The notes beneath the pieces are model-generated. The model saw nothing but the letters and a program-made list of their open reading frames with translations, was not told where the DNA came from and searched no databases. Below, piece after piece: positions 35,297-46,900 of a stretch of 64,000 nucleotides of DNA (the first letter of the stretch is position 1; every line of letters starts with the position of its first letter). The stretch spans positions 4,712,001 to 4,776,000 of the forward strand of contig JAHRBC010000003.1 in assembly GCA_022702545.1 (NCBI GenBank). The letters run 5' to 3'. The position numbers and the translations under genes are program-made. Source of the DNA: Phycomyces nitens. Lineage: Eukaryota > Mucoromycota > Mucoromycetes > Mucorales > Phycomycetaceae.

Positions 35297-36574
35297 ATGG
35301 CTTCATACATAAATAAACCTGACAGTTACCAAGGCTCTACCATCGTCAAAAGTAAAGATCCAAACGACGAGTATTTGCTGAATGCTATACCCAATGCCAG
35401 CAAACGAGAGTATTATAGTGGTGGCTCGCAAACATATATTCTCCCTTGTGATGACGAAGAAAAGTACCGTCTTAACATGGTTGGTGATATTGGGTTATCT
35501 GACCCAAAATGTCCAATATATTAAATTGCTTTTACTTTTTAGCAACATGTACTTTTTGAGAAATTGTTTAATGGGTAATCTAGTATATAATACTCATTTT
35601 TTGTACTAACAAAAGCGTATCTAGACTTGTCTTCTCTACTATAAGAGACAATCTGCTTCCTGGCTCAAAGATAATTGATTTTGGGTGTGGAACTGGAGCA
35701 TGGGTGATAGTAAGTTAATAAAATTCTGGTGTATTAAATATTAAACTAATTTTATGATACAGGATATGGCCAATGCTTATCCTGATTTAACAGTCATTGG
35801 TGCTGATATTGCCAATGTCTTTCCAAAAGATAATCTACCTCCAAATGCAAGCTTTTTAATCACGGACGTTTCAAAACCGTTGCCCTTTGAGGACAATTCA
35901 TTTGATATTATAAATACTCGTATCCTAATGGGAGGACTCCAAAAAGAGAAATGGGAACCCATGGTTGCAGAGTTTTATCGTATAGTTAAGCCTGGGGGAC
36001 TAGTACAACTAATGGAATTTGATTTTATGGTTAGTCTAATAAAGTTGAATTTGTGCAGAAGTTAATACATAAATATCTCTACTGATCTCTCTCTTTTTTT
36101 TGGTCTCTAGGCAGCAGATTCAGTACCACTTGTAATGCGCTTCAATATGGGCCGTGAGTATATAACTGAATTTTCGCAAAAGCTTACCACCCAATCTTTA
36201 GTTCATGACCTTATGGAGGAGAAAAAGTTGGATTTTTTTGTGGCCTCCAAGATCCCTGTTTTGATGCGCTCAAATGGGTTTTATGTTATCGAGGAAGACA
36301 GTCGAGAGATGAAACTATGTAAGTGGATAACTGTATGCATGCTCTGTTTTGTATTGACATAATGACAGGCGCCGACGGAACCGATTTGTCTAGAAGAGTT
36401 ATAGACAATTGGACTAGAACAATGATTGGATTCAAAGGATCCATGCTAAAGTTTATCTGTCCTGAAAATCCAGATTTATATGAATTGCTTTTGGAAGGAT
36501 ACATAAAGGCCTGTATCGAACAAGAGTGGTTTAAGCGGGTAGTTGGGATAGTCGGTAGAAAACCAGTAGTATAA
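35297..36574 (+). CDS. Class I SAM-dependent methyltransferase (LaeA/UMTA-like group)
   Basis: Exons 35297-35463, 35625-35709, 35763-36029, 36111-36318 and 36369-36574 give 310 aa. Rossmann motif I is KIIDFGCGTGAWV (about residues 70-83). The acidic motif after strand 2 is VIGADIA, motif II region PLPFEDNSFDIINTRILMGG, and motif III EFYRIVKPGGLVQLMEFDFM. These place it in the Methyltransf_25/31 fold common in fungi; the substrate is unknown. Exon 1's end is uncertain: frame requires a phase-2 donor, and the only one nearby is GTACCG at 35464; an in-frame extension to 35524 ends in a stop. The acceptor at 35624 follows a TATCTAG. The gene sits alone in AT-rich DNA. Confidence 0.82.
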
Positions 36575-37033
36575 GGGCAATAGTCCCCACATGTTATATT
36601 TCAATCAAAATAGGACCAGTAGATTATTATTGTTATTTTTCAATCTTCTATTGTATTCACCGAGAGCTTATTTGATGGTATAAACAAGCTTAAAGGCTAT
36701 ACGGTCCATAATTGAAAAATATTGTTACAAGTAATAAAAAAATCCTTACAGACATCCCTCAAAGCAAATTGTATTCTCTATTTAATAACCATTGAGCCAA
36801 AGTGTCCTGTAAAAGGTATTTGCTATAGTGTTTCAATCTGAATTTGTTTATCTCACCCTTATCAACCACCAATATTGTCTTTACCAGTTGTAAGTCTTCA
36901 AGATTACTCATCTTATCTGGTCTCTATTGGATCGAAAACCTATCCATTAGGTCCTTTTTAATACCCAATTATTTCCTAATATCAACAACACTCCCTTTAT
37001 ATACCTGAAAAAATTGCTATTATATTTTTAATA
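36575..37033. other. Spacer downstream of the methyltransferase gene
   Basis: No gene seen. AT-rich. Confidence 0.5.
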
Positions 37034-37760
37034 CAGTGTTTTTACTTGAGATTGAGACAACTTGTGATTTTTTAGACAAAATTATATTACCAATTGAGAC
37101 TCTTTTTCATTTAATTCTAGAAAAAAAAAGGACTTATTATCCCGAAGAAGAATCGCTTCTAGTCTTTAATGACAGTGCTATTGAGAAATATAATAATGCA
37201 TCCATCAAAAATGGCAACCTTTAATGCTTATCGATCTCGATACAATTCCTAAACCTCAATCAACAACGTTTGGCAATAACCCAACTATTGTTCTTGGAGA
37301 AGCAAGGCAAAAGATGTGTAAATATTTTAAAGGTCCCAAGTCTCTCTTTCTGGGTTATATAGGCATATCTGTGAAAAGTGTGTCTTTGATAATAAACTGG
37401 AGTTGGTCAAAAGGTGGAAATCCCAGAGTTGTAAAAGTAGATGCAAAGAGAATAAATAAAAGTATTCCTGGCTCCCCTTTAACATTTTTTCATACAGTCA
37501 GACCTTTTCTAAGAAAAGAAAACTTGTGGTACTCAAGAAAGACATAGCTTGTAATTAAATTCATGGAATTAGTAGGGATGTTGTGGACAGAAATGACAAA
37601 ACCAATACTCTCACTCCCTACAAGGCTGGATAATATATACTGTAGACTCTCTCTATTCACCACCATGACAGTTTTCTTGTTTGATAATTTTGGACCAATT
37701 TTACTCACCTACATAATAATAGATATTATATTTTGTAAACCTCAATTCTCCCTGAGGATT
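37034..37760 (+). mobile_element. Solitary terminus related to the Fanzor element, with unassigned ORFs
   Basis: TA at 37032-37033 precedes CAGTGTTTTTACTTGAGATT. The following 45 bp (ATTTTTTAGACAAA, AATTGAGAC) match the left terminus at 11231. No partner terminus was found downstream. Two open frames follow: 37036-37224 and 37224-37547, the second containing TFGNNPTIVLGEARQKMCKY. I cannot assign them to Fanzor or any other family. It is best read as a truncated or diverged relative of the same element family. Confidence 0.45.
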
Positions 37761-38119
37761 TGATTGGATCAAAACTGTCGATACTTTGGTTATTAGGCTT
37801 TAACTCATAAAACTCAAGGACTCGCAGGTTTTGAAACCGAGTTTACTGATATCTGATATTGCTTCCCGAATCCATGGCCTACAAAGACATAAATTGCAAA
37901 ATATAATGATATGATATATTCCAATTATACCTCTGCAAGCCAGTACTATCTCTGTCATGAAAACAAAGGCTATGGCTATTATCATGTTCACGACCTACCA
38001 TCAAATTTGTAACATTAACCCTCCCAAACTGTATATTTATTTTGATACTCCGAGCACTACGACAAAGCTTTCCGTCTTTGTTTCTGTCATTTTTCGCTAT
38101 AGAAAGATTACCAATTGTC

Positions 38120-39545
38120 ATGCAGGACATAATTACTTTGATCACCAAGGATGTCTCATTCACACCATACAATGTTGCCTGGATTCCAGCATCCACACGC
38201 ATGTGCGCAATTGGCACAACAGAACGAGCAACTGGAAAGATCGCCATTTATACTGTTCAGGACAATATGCTTTTTTTGTCTAATGAGGTAAATAAAGAGA
38301 AATCGTTAATATTAATACATGCAATTTATCTTGTTGGTAAATACGATATCTCTCTGTAGAATAAAATGAATAAACAAGCAACTTTATTTTCAATAGACAG
38401 AAACAGATACGGCTATTCGGTGTGGAACACTAGGAGCTGCCGATGCTCATACAAGACAGGTGGCTACGGGTGATTTTGAAGGCCAATTGCAGCTGTGGTA
38501 AATATACTTTATTTGATGTGTTTTATGTATGCAAACCGTCTGGGCTGTTTTTAGGGACACCCAGCGTATGGAGATTCCAGTAACTTCGGTTAAAGCACAC
38601 GATACATTGATCAATGCCATTGATGGTGCAGGTGGAGCTATTTCACCCGGAGGCGCACGAGAGCTGGTCACAGGAGGAAGAGACGGTGAGGAATCCTTTT
38701 TTTTTTTTACTTAAAGGTGTATACTTTTCTATATTCCTGAAATTCCATAATATAGGATTTGTCAAGGTGTGGGATACCAGACAGCCTACAAAGTCAGTTC
38801 TCACCGTCCGGCCTCACCAAGAGGCATCTCCACAAGACGTCTGGTGTGTTGCATTTGGTAAGCCAGAGACATCTTAACCCCACACAATTGATGACTTTGT
38901 AATGTTTGTTGATTTTTCTAGGTAACATTGACAATGGTACACAACGACTAGTGGCTGTCGGGTATGCCAATGGGGACATTAAGCTCTTTGATTTAACCGC
39001 GTCAAAATATGTCTGGGAGACACATGTGAACGAAGGCGTAAGTAGCATTGAAGGATGGTATTTTTGGGTCTATAGGATTTCCCAATTGACAGTAATGCTT
39101 GTGTGCTTTTTTTTTTGACCAAGGTTTGTTCAATTGAATTCTCAAGTAACCCTTGGGACCAATTGACGGTCAGTACACTCGGTGGTCTCCATGTCCTTCG
39201 CCTTTCGACCGGAAAATCCACAAAATTGACTGTAAAATATCATTAGACTTGGTCTTTGTGATGAAGCTATTGACAAGGGCATGTTTTTTCTAATATCTAT
39301 AGACCCCAGCCGACATTACTTTCTGGTCTGCTCGTCATTGCCCTCAGGTCCCTGATCTCTTGGCTGTAGCCGGTGGTGACGGAGAACTGCGTCTATGGAA
39401 ACAAGGCACAAGTTCCCCCACAACTACATCATCTGTTTCAAAACATCCTATTGTATCGTTGGACTGGAACAGAGACAAGAAAGGATTGTTTGTATGTAGC
39501 TCGTTTGACCAAACCTTGAGATTAGGTTTAGTCAGAGGTATTTAA
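38120..39545 (+). CDS. WDR92/DNAAF10-like WD40-repeat protein (Monad)
   Basis: Seven exons give 322 aa: 38120-38287, 38397-38497, 38555-38685, 38756-38857, 38922-39037, 39124-39231, 39303-39545. Stretches match animal WDR92 closely by eye: NVAWIPASTRMCAIGTTER, QVATGDFEGQLQLWDTQR, HDTLINAIDGAGG, ELVTGGRDGFVKVWDTRQP, GYANGDIKLFDLTASKYVWE, GVCSIEF, and the ending DKKGLFVCSSFDQTLRLGLV. WDR92 works with the R2TP/prefoldin-like chaperone complex and is needed for axonemal dynein assembly in ciliated organisms. All phases agree. The ATG at 38120 is the first Met in frame before the homology. It converges with the perilipin-like gene, 77 bp between stops. Confidence 0.9.
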
Positions 39546-39622
39546 TATAAGAAACAATAGCAATAGCTTTTAATAATATGTTGAATTGATAAAATAATAT
39601 TATATGTGAACAAAATAAATCC

Positions 39623-40667
39623 CTAAGTTGGTGGCCATGCTGGATCCAGATGACCCATCCGGTTCAATAGTTCTACCCACATCTCTCTCTTTCTTTGCTG
39701 CACAGCTAGTCTATACAGATCCACTCGTTCCTGTAGATAGTCGGCAGACTGATTCAAAAGAGGGATCATAATACGCGTCTGGGTCAGCAAAACCAAGTTG
39801 CGTCCTTTCTCTAGTAATGATGCATCGGATCTTTCAATCTCTTGGCGTAGTGCTGTGCTTTCACCCTGGACAGTTGTCAGCACTACCTGCACGCAGGGTA
39901 CTTTAAAAATATCGGATGCATAATTGGATATATTGTCTTTGGCAGACAACAGTGGAGATATCACAGCCAGACTGGGTTCATATACCCGCTGTTCTATGCG
40001 TGGCAAAATGGTGGCAACCATGTGTTGGATTCGGACCAAGGGAGGCTCATCCGAGGCTTCACTGGGCTCTCTTTTGGGAAGATACTGGTCGATTGTGGTT
40101 TCTACAGTATCCAATAGATTCTCCAATTGTTGCTGTGGACTCAGCATGGCTTGTATAGTGTCCACAGTACTCAGTACTCTCTCTCTAACTTCCAGCACTT
40201 CGAACGATTCTGCAAAGGTCTGGGTTGGAGCATTTATCAATGGAAATGCGTGCTCGATATCGTCCAGTAGACCGTGTCCAAATTCATTGATCTGGTCCCA
40301 GGTACTATTGAGCGGCCAATCTGTGCGCCTGCACACTGTCGAGGCCGTCTTTTCGGCCTGGACAAGGGCCATTCTTCCGAGAGAGTATTTGCTCACGGCA
40401 TCGCGAGTGGAATTCAAGCTGTCCTTGATGATCGGAATAGATCCAAACCGAACAAGAAAACTAGTCGTACGGGGCTGCTTCTTTTCAGCACGACACTCTT
40501 CTTCATATCCTTTTGATATGGAGTCTTGAGGAGACCAGGGAATCTTTGTATCCCTGCTGAGATGCGTCTCTTTGTACTCATCTTCTACAAGACAAATGAG
40601 ATTAGTGATGTTTTATGGTCGTTGGAGAAATGAGCTATTTACCTGAGGAATAGTCTTGATAACGCAT
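39623..40667 (-). CDS. Perilipin-like lipid-droplet protein (CAP20/Mpl1-like), tentative
   Basis: Exons 40643-40667 and 39623-40584 give 328 aa. The N-terminal 45 residues are acidic/basic mixed. Then SFLVRFGSIPIIKDSLNSTR, SKYSLGRMALVQAEKTAST and DDIEHAFPLINAPTQTF resemble the fungal perilipin (PAT family) layout: amphipathic 11-mer helices followed by a D-x-x-x-x-x-PLINxPT block. The C-terminal half is predicted helical (coiled coil-like) and ends with WPPT. If correct, it coats storage lipid droplets, fitting an oleaginous mucoralean. The first exon encodes only MRYQDYSS. Family assignment is by eye; another helical lipid-binding protein is possible. Confidence 0.6.
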
Positions 40668-41078
40668 TGAATGTATTTGGCTCCAGATGGATTTGGGGGG
40701 GCTCAAGGACTTTTATAAATAAAGCAAGAAAGAAACAAAAATACAACAGCAAACTGTGTGTTATATACACATCAACCTTTATTTTCCCCACACTCAATCA
40801 CACGGGGAAAAAAAAAGCCAATTACCCCAGTCTAGGTTAGACAATATTTTTCTTTTTTTACAAGATCTCTTGATATAGGAATAAATATTTTTATTTTATT
40901 TTATAATGTTATGTTATGTTATATATTTCTGAATATAAACCCCCTTGCTTCGTAAAGTGTCATTTGTTATTATTATTATGATTATTATCATTATGATTAT
41001 GATTATTATATTGCAACCTTTTTTTTTTCCTTGAAAAATAATTCATTTCATCTTGCTTTCTACTCCAAATTTTGCTGT
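40668..41078. other. Spacer between the perilipin-like gene and sec24
   Basis: 411 bp containing the upstream region of the minus-strand perilipin-like gene and the 3' flank of sec24. A TTA/TGA-type simple repeat lies at about 40968-41010. No gene seen. Confidence 0.5.
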
Positions 41079-44000
41079 TTAGTAACGATAGGCCCAGTAA
41101 GAAGCAGAAGATACGATTGCTTCTTGCTTATCTTTTTCCAGCTACAGTTTGAATTCATAAAATGTTAGTCTATTGTTCAATGCTCATTTGTTTTGCCAAG
41201 CAAGTCATCTTATCACTCTGGTTACCTCACTCAAGACTTGCTTGTGGACTAGGCAAAGGTAGTCTACATAGCTCATCTGGCCAAATGTTTCATCTTCAAC
41301 CATGGTCTTTGCAAGTTCTTGTTCAGAGTCCAATCCCTGTCTGATGATACAGAGACGTGCCTTTTCTGTCGAGCTCAAGTAATCGGCATAGAGGGATTCA
41401 CAAAGTTGGCGGGAAAATATATTGTCCAGAGTGGGAAGTTGAGACTATAGAGTTACAGATAAACATAACAGGGTGTAACGTGTTTGAGAGATGCAAAACA
41501 AAACAAGTGCAAACAAGAAGGCTTACCATGCAAGAATCAATATGATCCAATTGAGTGACACCAAATATGCTTTGAAGGAGTTCAGGTGCTGAATGTTGGC
41601 CAATCCACAAAAAGGTGTGAAGGCGGCTCTCTATGGCAATGACAAGGCTGAGTATCCCCAGACGATGTTGGCATGGAAACACCTACCGATCAAATAGATT
41701 CCACTGCTCGAAAGACGACTGTACGACAGTCTCTCCAATGGTGTCAAACCTGGCTTTTCCTGTCCAAGCAGTTCATGTATCTTGATCATTCTGGGGTAGA
41801 TCCATTTGATAGTCTCTGCGATCGATGCTGACTTGATAGCCCGCATGTTATATACTCGTACATCACTAGTTATATTGGGATCTAGACATATGTTTATATA
41901 TATATGGTTAAAATGAACACACAAGACAACAACAAAATATTACCCCTGCGCAACAGGGCGCTCTTCTTCAGACAGAGTGTATAAATAGGAAGCACCTTGA
42001 ACGAGTCCGGAAGTACCAGCTGCCCAGGAGACGATGATGCAGCACAGTACTTGCGATAGGCCGTCAATATCTTAACACATTGAACATCGAGATCCAAATT
42101 GATTTCATTCAATGATCGTTTTGTTGCTTGAGAGATGACTAGAGATAGAAATAGAGGTCATTGAGGTCCCATTCAAGAGAATCACAACCTACTTTTCTTG
42201 GTTATCCAGTTAATCGACGTCTCTACATCGGCATGTTTGAATATGTTATTCATTGAGCCACTAATAGGCAAACACAACGTATGGACTCGCACCCGTCTCT
42301 GGCCACTGGTGGTGGTGTAGAGAAGAGCACACTGGAAATACACTTCATCAGCATCTTTTAGTCTTGCATCGTGCTTCAAGGAAAATCCAATAGAAGTATC
42401 AGCATCAATGCCTGCCAGTTCAATGTCCGTTGCGTTGTGCATATCAAAGTTTCCGTACTGGTCCTCGATAGAGATACCTTTATAGACCAATTAAGATCAT
42501 CTTCCATTTCAAGATACACAACAGCCTCCAGCTTACCATTGGAGCACCGGACACGCAGAGCTGCATTGTATCCCTGTTCACGCCTCAAGCTACGCTCCAA
42601 GGCGTGGACCAAGACGCCATGTTGTGAAGGATCAAAGTTTGGATAAAAGTGAGTATCACCACCCGTCAGAGCAGGCAAGACACCTTGAGATTGGGTGGGT
42701 GGGTTGGTTGGTTAATATGATAAATCCACAGGCCAATGCTGTCTACCTAATGTGCTGATATCCATAATCGTATTCTGGGGGAACAGCCAGAGATCAACGC
42801 ACACACCACTCTGAACACATTCCTTTCCAATTGTGGTATAAAAGGGGTTCTGGGGCAAGAACAGTTGCTTCTCTTTATCGGTTCCATACAGTTTCTGATC
42901 TTCCCGCTCCTTCAAGGTGCCTGGGCCAACAGTAGGCAGCAGACTCTGAAATATGTGGACCTTTCCGCCAGTCTTTTTCTATATTTTGTTTTTGCACCAT
43001 GATAGAATAATGTGTTTGTAAATATCTATCAGAGTCTCCAAGTGTTTCCTTACCAAAGCTAAAAGGGAACCTTGGATAGCTGAGCCCATAGTTGCAACAG
43101 TAGCCCTGCTACTGGCATGCATGGTAGGTATAAGTCGTAGCAGATCCTCAATAACCCTTCTGGATGCTACTGGATCCACAAGAAATCCTTCTGACAAGGG
43201 CAAAAATATATCATTGATATCCGAAACAACCATCATCTGTGCTTGTTCTAGTTCAGCCTAGAATTTGTTCAGCTAGTAAGAATACAAGAGACCACTATAA
43301 GCACACCCACAGAATCACTTGCCTTGATATTATAGAAACACACCGAGCTATCAAAGGTCATGATGGCAATCTTTGCCTCCTTGGCCAGCCCAGATCCTTC
43401 ATAAAGTATGGTACGAATTGCACCACACACACTCTCTACCATTCCACTCTTTACTGCACCCCAGGAAACATCGATTGCAAATATCATGGAAAGAGGTGCT
43501 GGTGTGCGTGTCCAATACTCTTCTGGGACCTCAAACTCGACAGATCCCATTTGCAATTCAGGTCGAAATTCAATATCAGTACGTCTACCTGTCATGTCCA
43601 AATGGCAAAAGTAATCGCTTGGAACTATAGATGTTCAGGCCAACATACAGTCCCAGGGTTAGTTTGTCCATACAAGAAAGCCATTCTTTTTTGGGGGGTT
43701 TACCTTCATTGTCAAATCCACACAGATTGCACATAAATTTACGCCCACCATCCACAAATCGACACCAAGGATTGATATAACCTTTGCAACGCTGGCATCT
43801 GACCGGGCCCTCGGCACTCGTCATGGCCAAAGGAATCTTTGCATCTTCTGGATGTAATTCAGCCAAGGGTTGGACTACAAGTCCCAAAGGTAACCCGGAA
43901 TCGTTCCACAAATCATAAGACAATGGTATTTCACGTAGAGTACTTTTCATAAACCGAGGATTACAATTTCCTTGATCAATTGCCCGGAAGTTTGTAGTGC

Positions 44001-44794
44001 TTAATGGCATAATATCCTTGGAACAGGTACCATACTCTTGCTCTAAATATATACTTTGGTTTTGAGCTTGGACTTGAACAGGAGAAGGAATCTGATCCGG
44101 ATCAATTCTTGGTCGTGGAGCACTTGAAATCGGGGCACCCATAGGAGAAGGTGTCATTGGTTGCTGTTGCTGCTGCTGCTGTTGCTGTTGTTGTTGTTGT
44201 TGATATTGCTGCTGCTGCTGTTCAAGTTGCTGCTTGGTAGGCTGAGGGAATGGGTTAGGAGGAGGAGGAGAGGAAATGGTCTCGGTAGGTGCATAGGCAC
44301 GTCGAGCGCGTCCTGCTTTGTGGTGGGGGTCTTGGTGGTGTTTTAAGTCCATAGAAGCCATTGGTGTTACTAGATCTGATTGAACACCAAGTGTCTGTGG
44401 AGGTTGTAAAGGCTGTGGAGGCTGTTGATAGATAGGCCTAGGTTGTGGAGGCTGCTGATAGACCGGTCTCGTATGTTCTGGATTCCAATTGGGTCTTGGA
44501 GATGACTGTCCTTGAGGGTGTTGATACTCTCCAGGATGTCCGGGTTGCTGAACAACTGTTATTTAATCAATTTACTCATTAGCATTACTCAATCTTGTTT
44601 GGGATTTTGATCTTGATTTTAAATGATTTACTTGGTCGTATAGGGCCATGTGCAAAAGGTGGTCGTGCACTGTTCACAGGAAAGGGTCTTGGTTGATAAG
44701 GTAAGGGTCTGACCGGTCCATGCGACTGATTAACAGGTTGTGCCGGATATGCTACGTGTGTATTCTGCTGATCCTTGGATGGATGACCAGACAT
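41079..44794 (-). CDS. SEC24: COPII inner-coat cargo adaptor Sec24
   Basis: Twelve exons give 986 aa: 44632-44794, 43704-44555, 43323-43624, 43054-43257, 42747-42978, 42537-42683, 42193-42477, 41944-42138, 41687-41881, 41527-41630, 41226-41444, 41079-41141. The N-terminal 200 residues are Pro/Gln-rich and disordered. The zinc finger is RCQRCKGYINPWCRF plus MCNLCGFD. The trunk domain starts PLSMIFAIDVSWGAVKSG and includes VVSDINDIFLPLSEGFLV. Then come the beta-sandwich, helical (NMRAIKSASIAETIKWIYPR) and gelsolin (FLWIGQHSAPELLQ) domains, ending QMSYVDYLCLVHKQ. Sec24 selects cargo for ER export. Intron 3 (43258-43322) starts with GC. All phases agree; the start is the first Met of an open frame. 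Confidence 0.95.
44161..44222. repeat. CAA/CAG repeat encoding polyglutamine in Sec24
   Basis: On the gene strand, mixed CAG and CAA codons encode an interrupted glutamine tract of about 30 residues in the disordered N-terminus of Sec24. The plus-strand open frame over it (poly-Leu) is an artefact of the repeat. Confidence 0.9.
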
Positions 44795-44999
44795 TGATAA
44801 TCGTGTAGGATGATAATAAAATAAATAAATCAAAACTCTCTTGCTTAAAGATTACCGGAATATGTCGGAGTATTACGGACATACAAATGATTCATATGAG
44901 GAAAAATGAGACAGTTGCAGAAGTTGAGACGAGAACGGTATTGGCTCTTTGAACCGCGATTTTATTCTCAGTTTTTATTTATAAAGCTTAAATCTTTAT

Positions 45000-46900
45000 C
45001 ATATCTCTCACTGACCTTTTGAATGGATATTCTACACTTGACGACTCTTGTACTTGAGGCTTATCATAGAGAGTGAATAGCGGATAGTTTTTTGTATAAT
45101 GTCCCAAAGTATTCATTATGGCCTTGATCCAGCTCACTACAGTCTTCTCTGGGTGATCCACATAGACTAATAATAAGGAATGGTTCTTCGGAAAGCTTGA
45201 CCGACTTTCCTCTGTTTGTCGTAAAAAGTGCTAATATTATTTGGGCTGTACATAAGCTTGGATCTTTTGGCAAGGTCTCCAGACGAGATACCTTGAATTG
45301 AGCTTCTTTGGGTTTCATATAGATGATGATTACCCCGATAATTGGTTCTGAATCTTGTCTACATTATATGGTATAATACTTGTATGGTTTTCTGACAGAA
45401 AAACTATATCCTAGTAGCAAAGTTTTCTGATAAAAGATCATGACTGTATTTATCTGTAATTGTTGTAATGTCATCTACTCATCTGTATCCTTGTAAGAAT
45501 GGATATTATTTACTAAAGTTTTCCTTCATGTGGTACCTTTAAACGTTTTCGTTTCTTTGGCTTGAAAGCAGCTTGAGCAAGAATTTATTTTGCTATCCCG
45601 AGTTTATCTAGATGATGCTGACAATACACAGATCCAATAGTTGACCTCCATGTGTTCAAAGTTAAATAGGCTAAATATCAATGCAAAACCAGGTAATTCA
45701 CAACAGACACTGGGTTGCAGTATTCAATATATAACTTTAGATCTACTACTATTCCTTATGACCCTTTGTGTATAAGTACTCGGGACTTTACTTGACAATA
45801 TCCATGGGGCTAGCGACAACCAGTAGATTATTAGGTGAATTATCGGCTTCATTCTCGAGGGTTTCCTCACCATCGGCTACCAATGTTGTCACAGACAGTT
45901 GGGGGTCACTAGAATTGTTTGTTGAGATCAATCTCTCCTGACCTTGAGTATCCCTTGGAGAGTTAGTTTCCACTGTGGATGAAGGTATAGACATATCCTT
46001 GGTCATTGTTGGGAGAAAGCATTGGTAGCAGCGGCTGATGAGTCCAGATAGTATCTACAGAATGTCGATAGTCGTGTGTTCTCTCGGGTGGAAAATGCAT
46101 CGACTGTAGTCTGGCCAAATAATCTGTTAAAGTGTCAGGGAAATGTCTTGGAAGCGTTGTCCGAAAACACTTGGAGGCCACAATTCTTGAATTATGTGGC
46201 GTGTAGCTGCAGGGCAAATAATATTGTCTTCTGTTCCCTCCCATTAATCAAAAGGTTGTTTTATTTCTCTTTCCAGTATCCCGCGGTATCCACCGAAACC
46301 AGTATTACTTCTTAACTCGTGTAGGATCCATCCACCTGAATCATTACTGATCGTTATTTACCCTAGATTATTATTGTTATTGACATGTCATTCTTAGTTT
46401 GTACTACTCATAGCCACCATTGCATTTTCTCACGAGCTTGCGTTGATATCAAACAAAGGCCGTCCAATTCCTGTCGACTGTGGAAGTGATATTCTAGATT
46501 TCTTTGGAGTTGTCATAATGTAGCAATATCTAAACCATGCCTGGAATCCTTGCCGCCATTTTTCCTAATAAACCCGTTATTCACCTGCAAGAGAATATAC
46601 TTATTATCTGCATCTGGCGTATTCTGGCTCGCAACTTGCTCATTCTGGTGGCTGGTATATTGATCTTTATCTGTATTAAATTGAATGTAAACCTTGGAAA
46701 ATCTTGTTTTTGTTTGGGTACCAAGCCGCTCTTTTGTCAATTGATGGTGGAGTCCAGGGCTTGTATTGATATATAACTCATGGTAAATGAGAGGTATTTC
46801 AGGGAATTTTGTGTGAATTTGGATAACAATATAAGTATCTTTTAAGTCTATCTTGGTCATAAAGACTTTCTCTTCCATCATCTACCTCAGTAAAAAGTAA
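45000..46900 (-). mobile_element. DIRS-like retrotransposon remnant
   Basis: Minus strand, high to low coordinate. At 46760-46880, MTKIDLKDTYIVIQIHTKFP is the first aspartate block of a DIRS reverse transcriptase. Around 46,530-46,640, in a different frame, INISATRMSKLRARIRQMQ, then SCR-stop-ITGLLGKMAARIPGM match the RT thumb/RNase H linker of fungal DIRS elements. At 45060-45320, PKEAQFKVSRLETLPKDP and, in another frame, VVSWIKAIMNTLG resemble the tyrosine recombinase. Frame shifts and stops are common, so it is dead. Order RT then recombinase on one strand is that of DIRS elements, which use a recombinase instead of a DDE integrase. Ends were not found. Confidence 0.6.

Noticed and set aside
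39916..40529. Plus-strand ORFs of 80-201 codons opposite the perilipin-like gene
   Set aside because: They are antisense shadows; the minus strand has a continuous frame with family-like layout and a spliced start.
42371..43736. Plus-strand ORFs of 68-165 codons within the sec24 region
   Set aside because: They run antisense through well-supported sec24 exons and introns and have no domain.
21312..44794. Sec13 and Sec24 in one window as a functional COPII cluster
   Set aside because: They lie 18 kb apart with many unrelated genes between them, and fungal genomes do not usually cluster COPII genes; chance linkage is the simpler reading.
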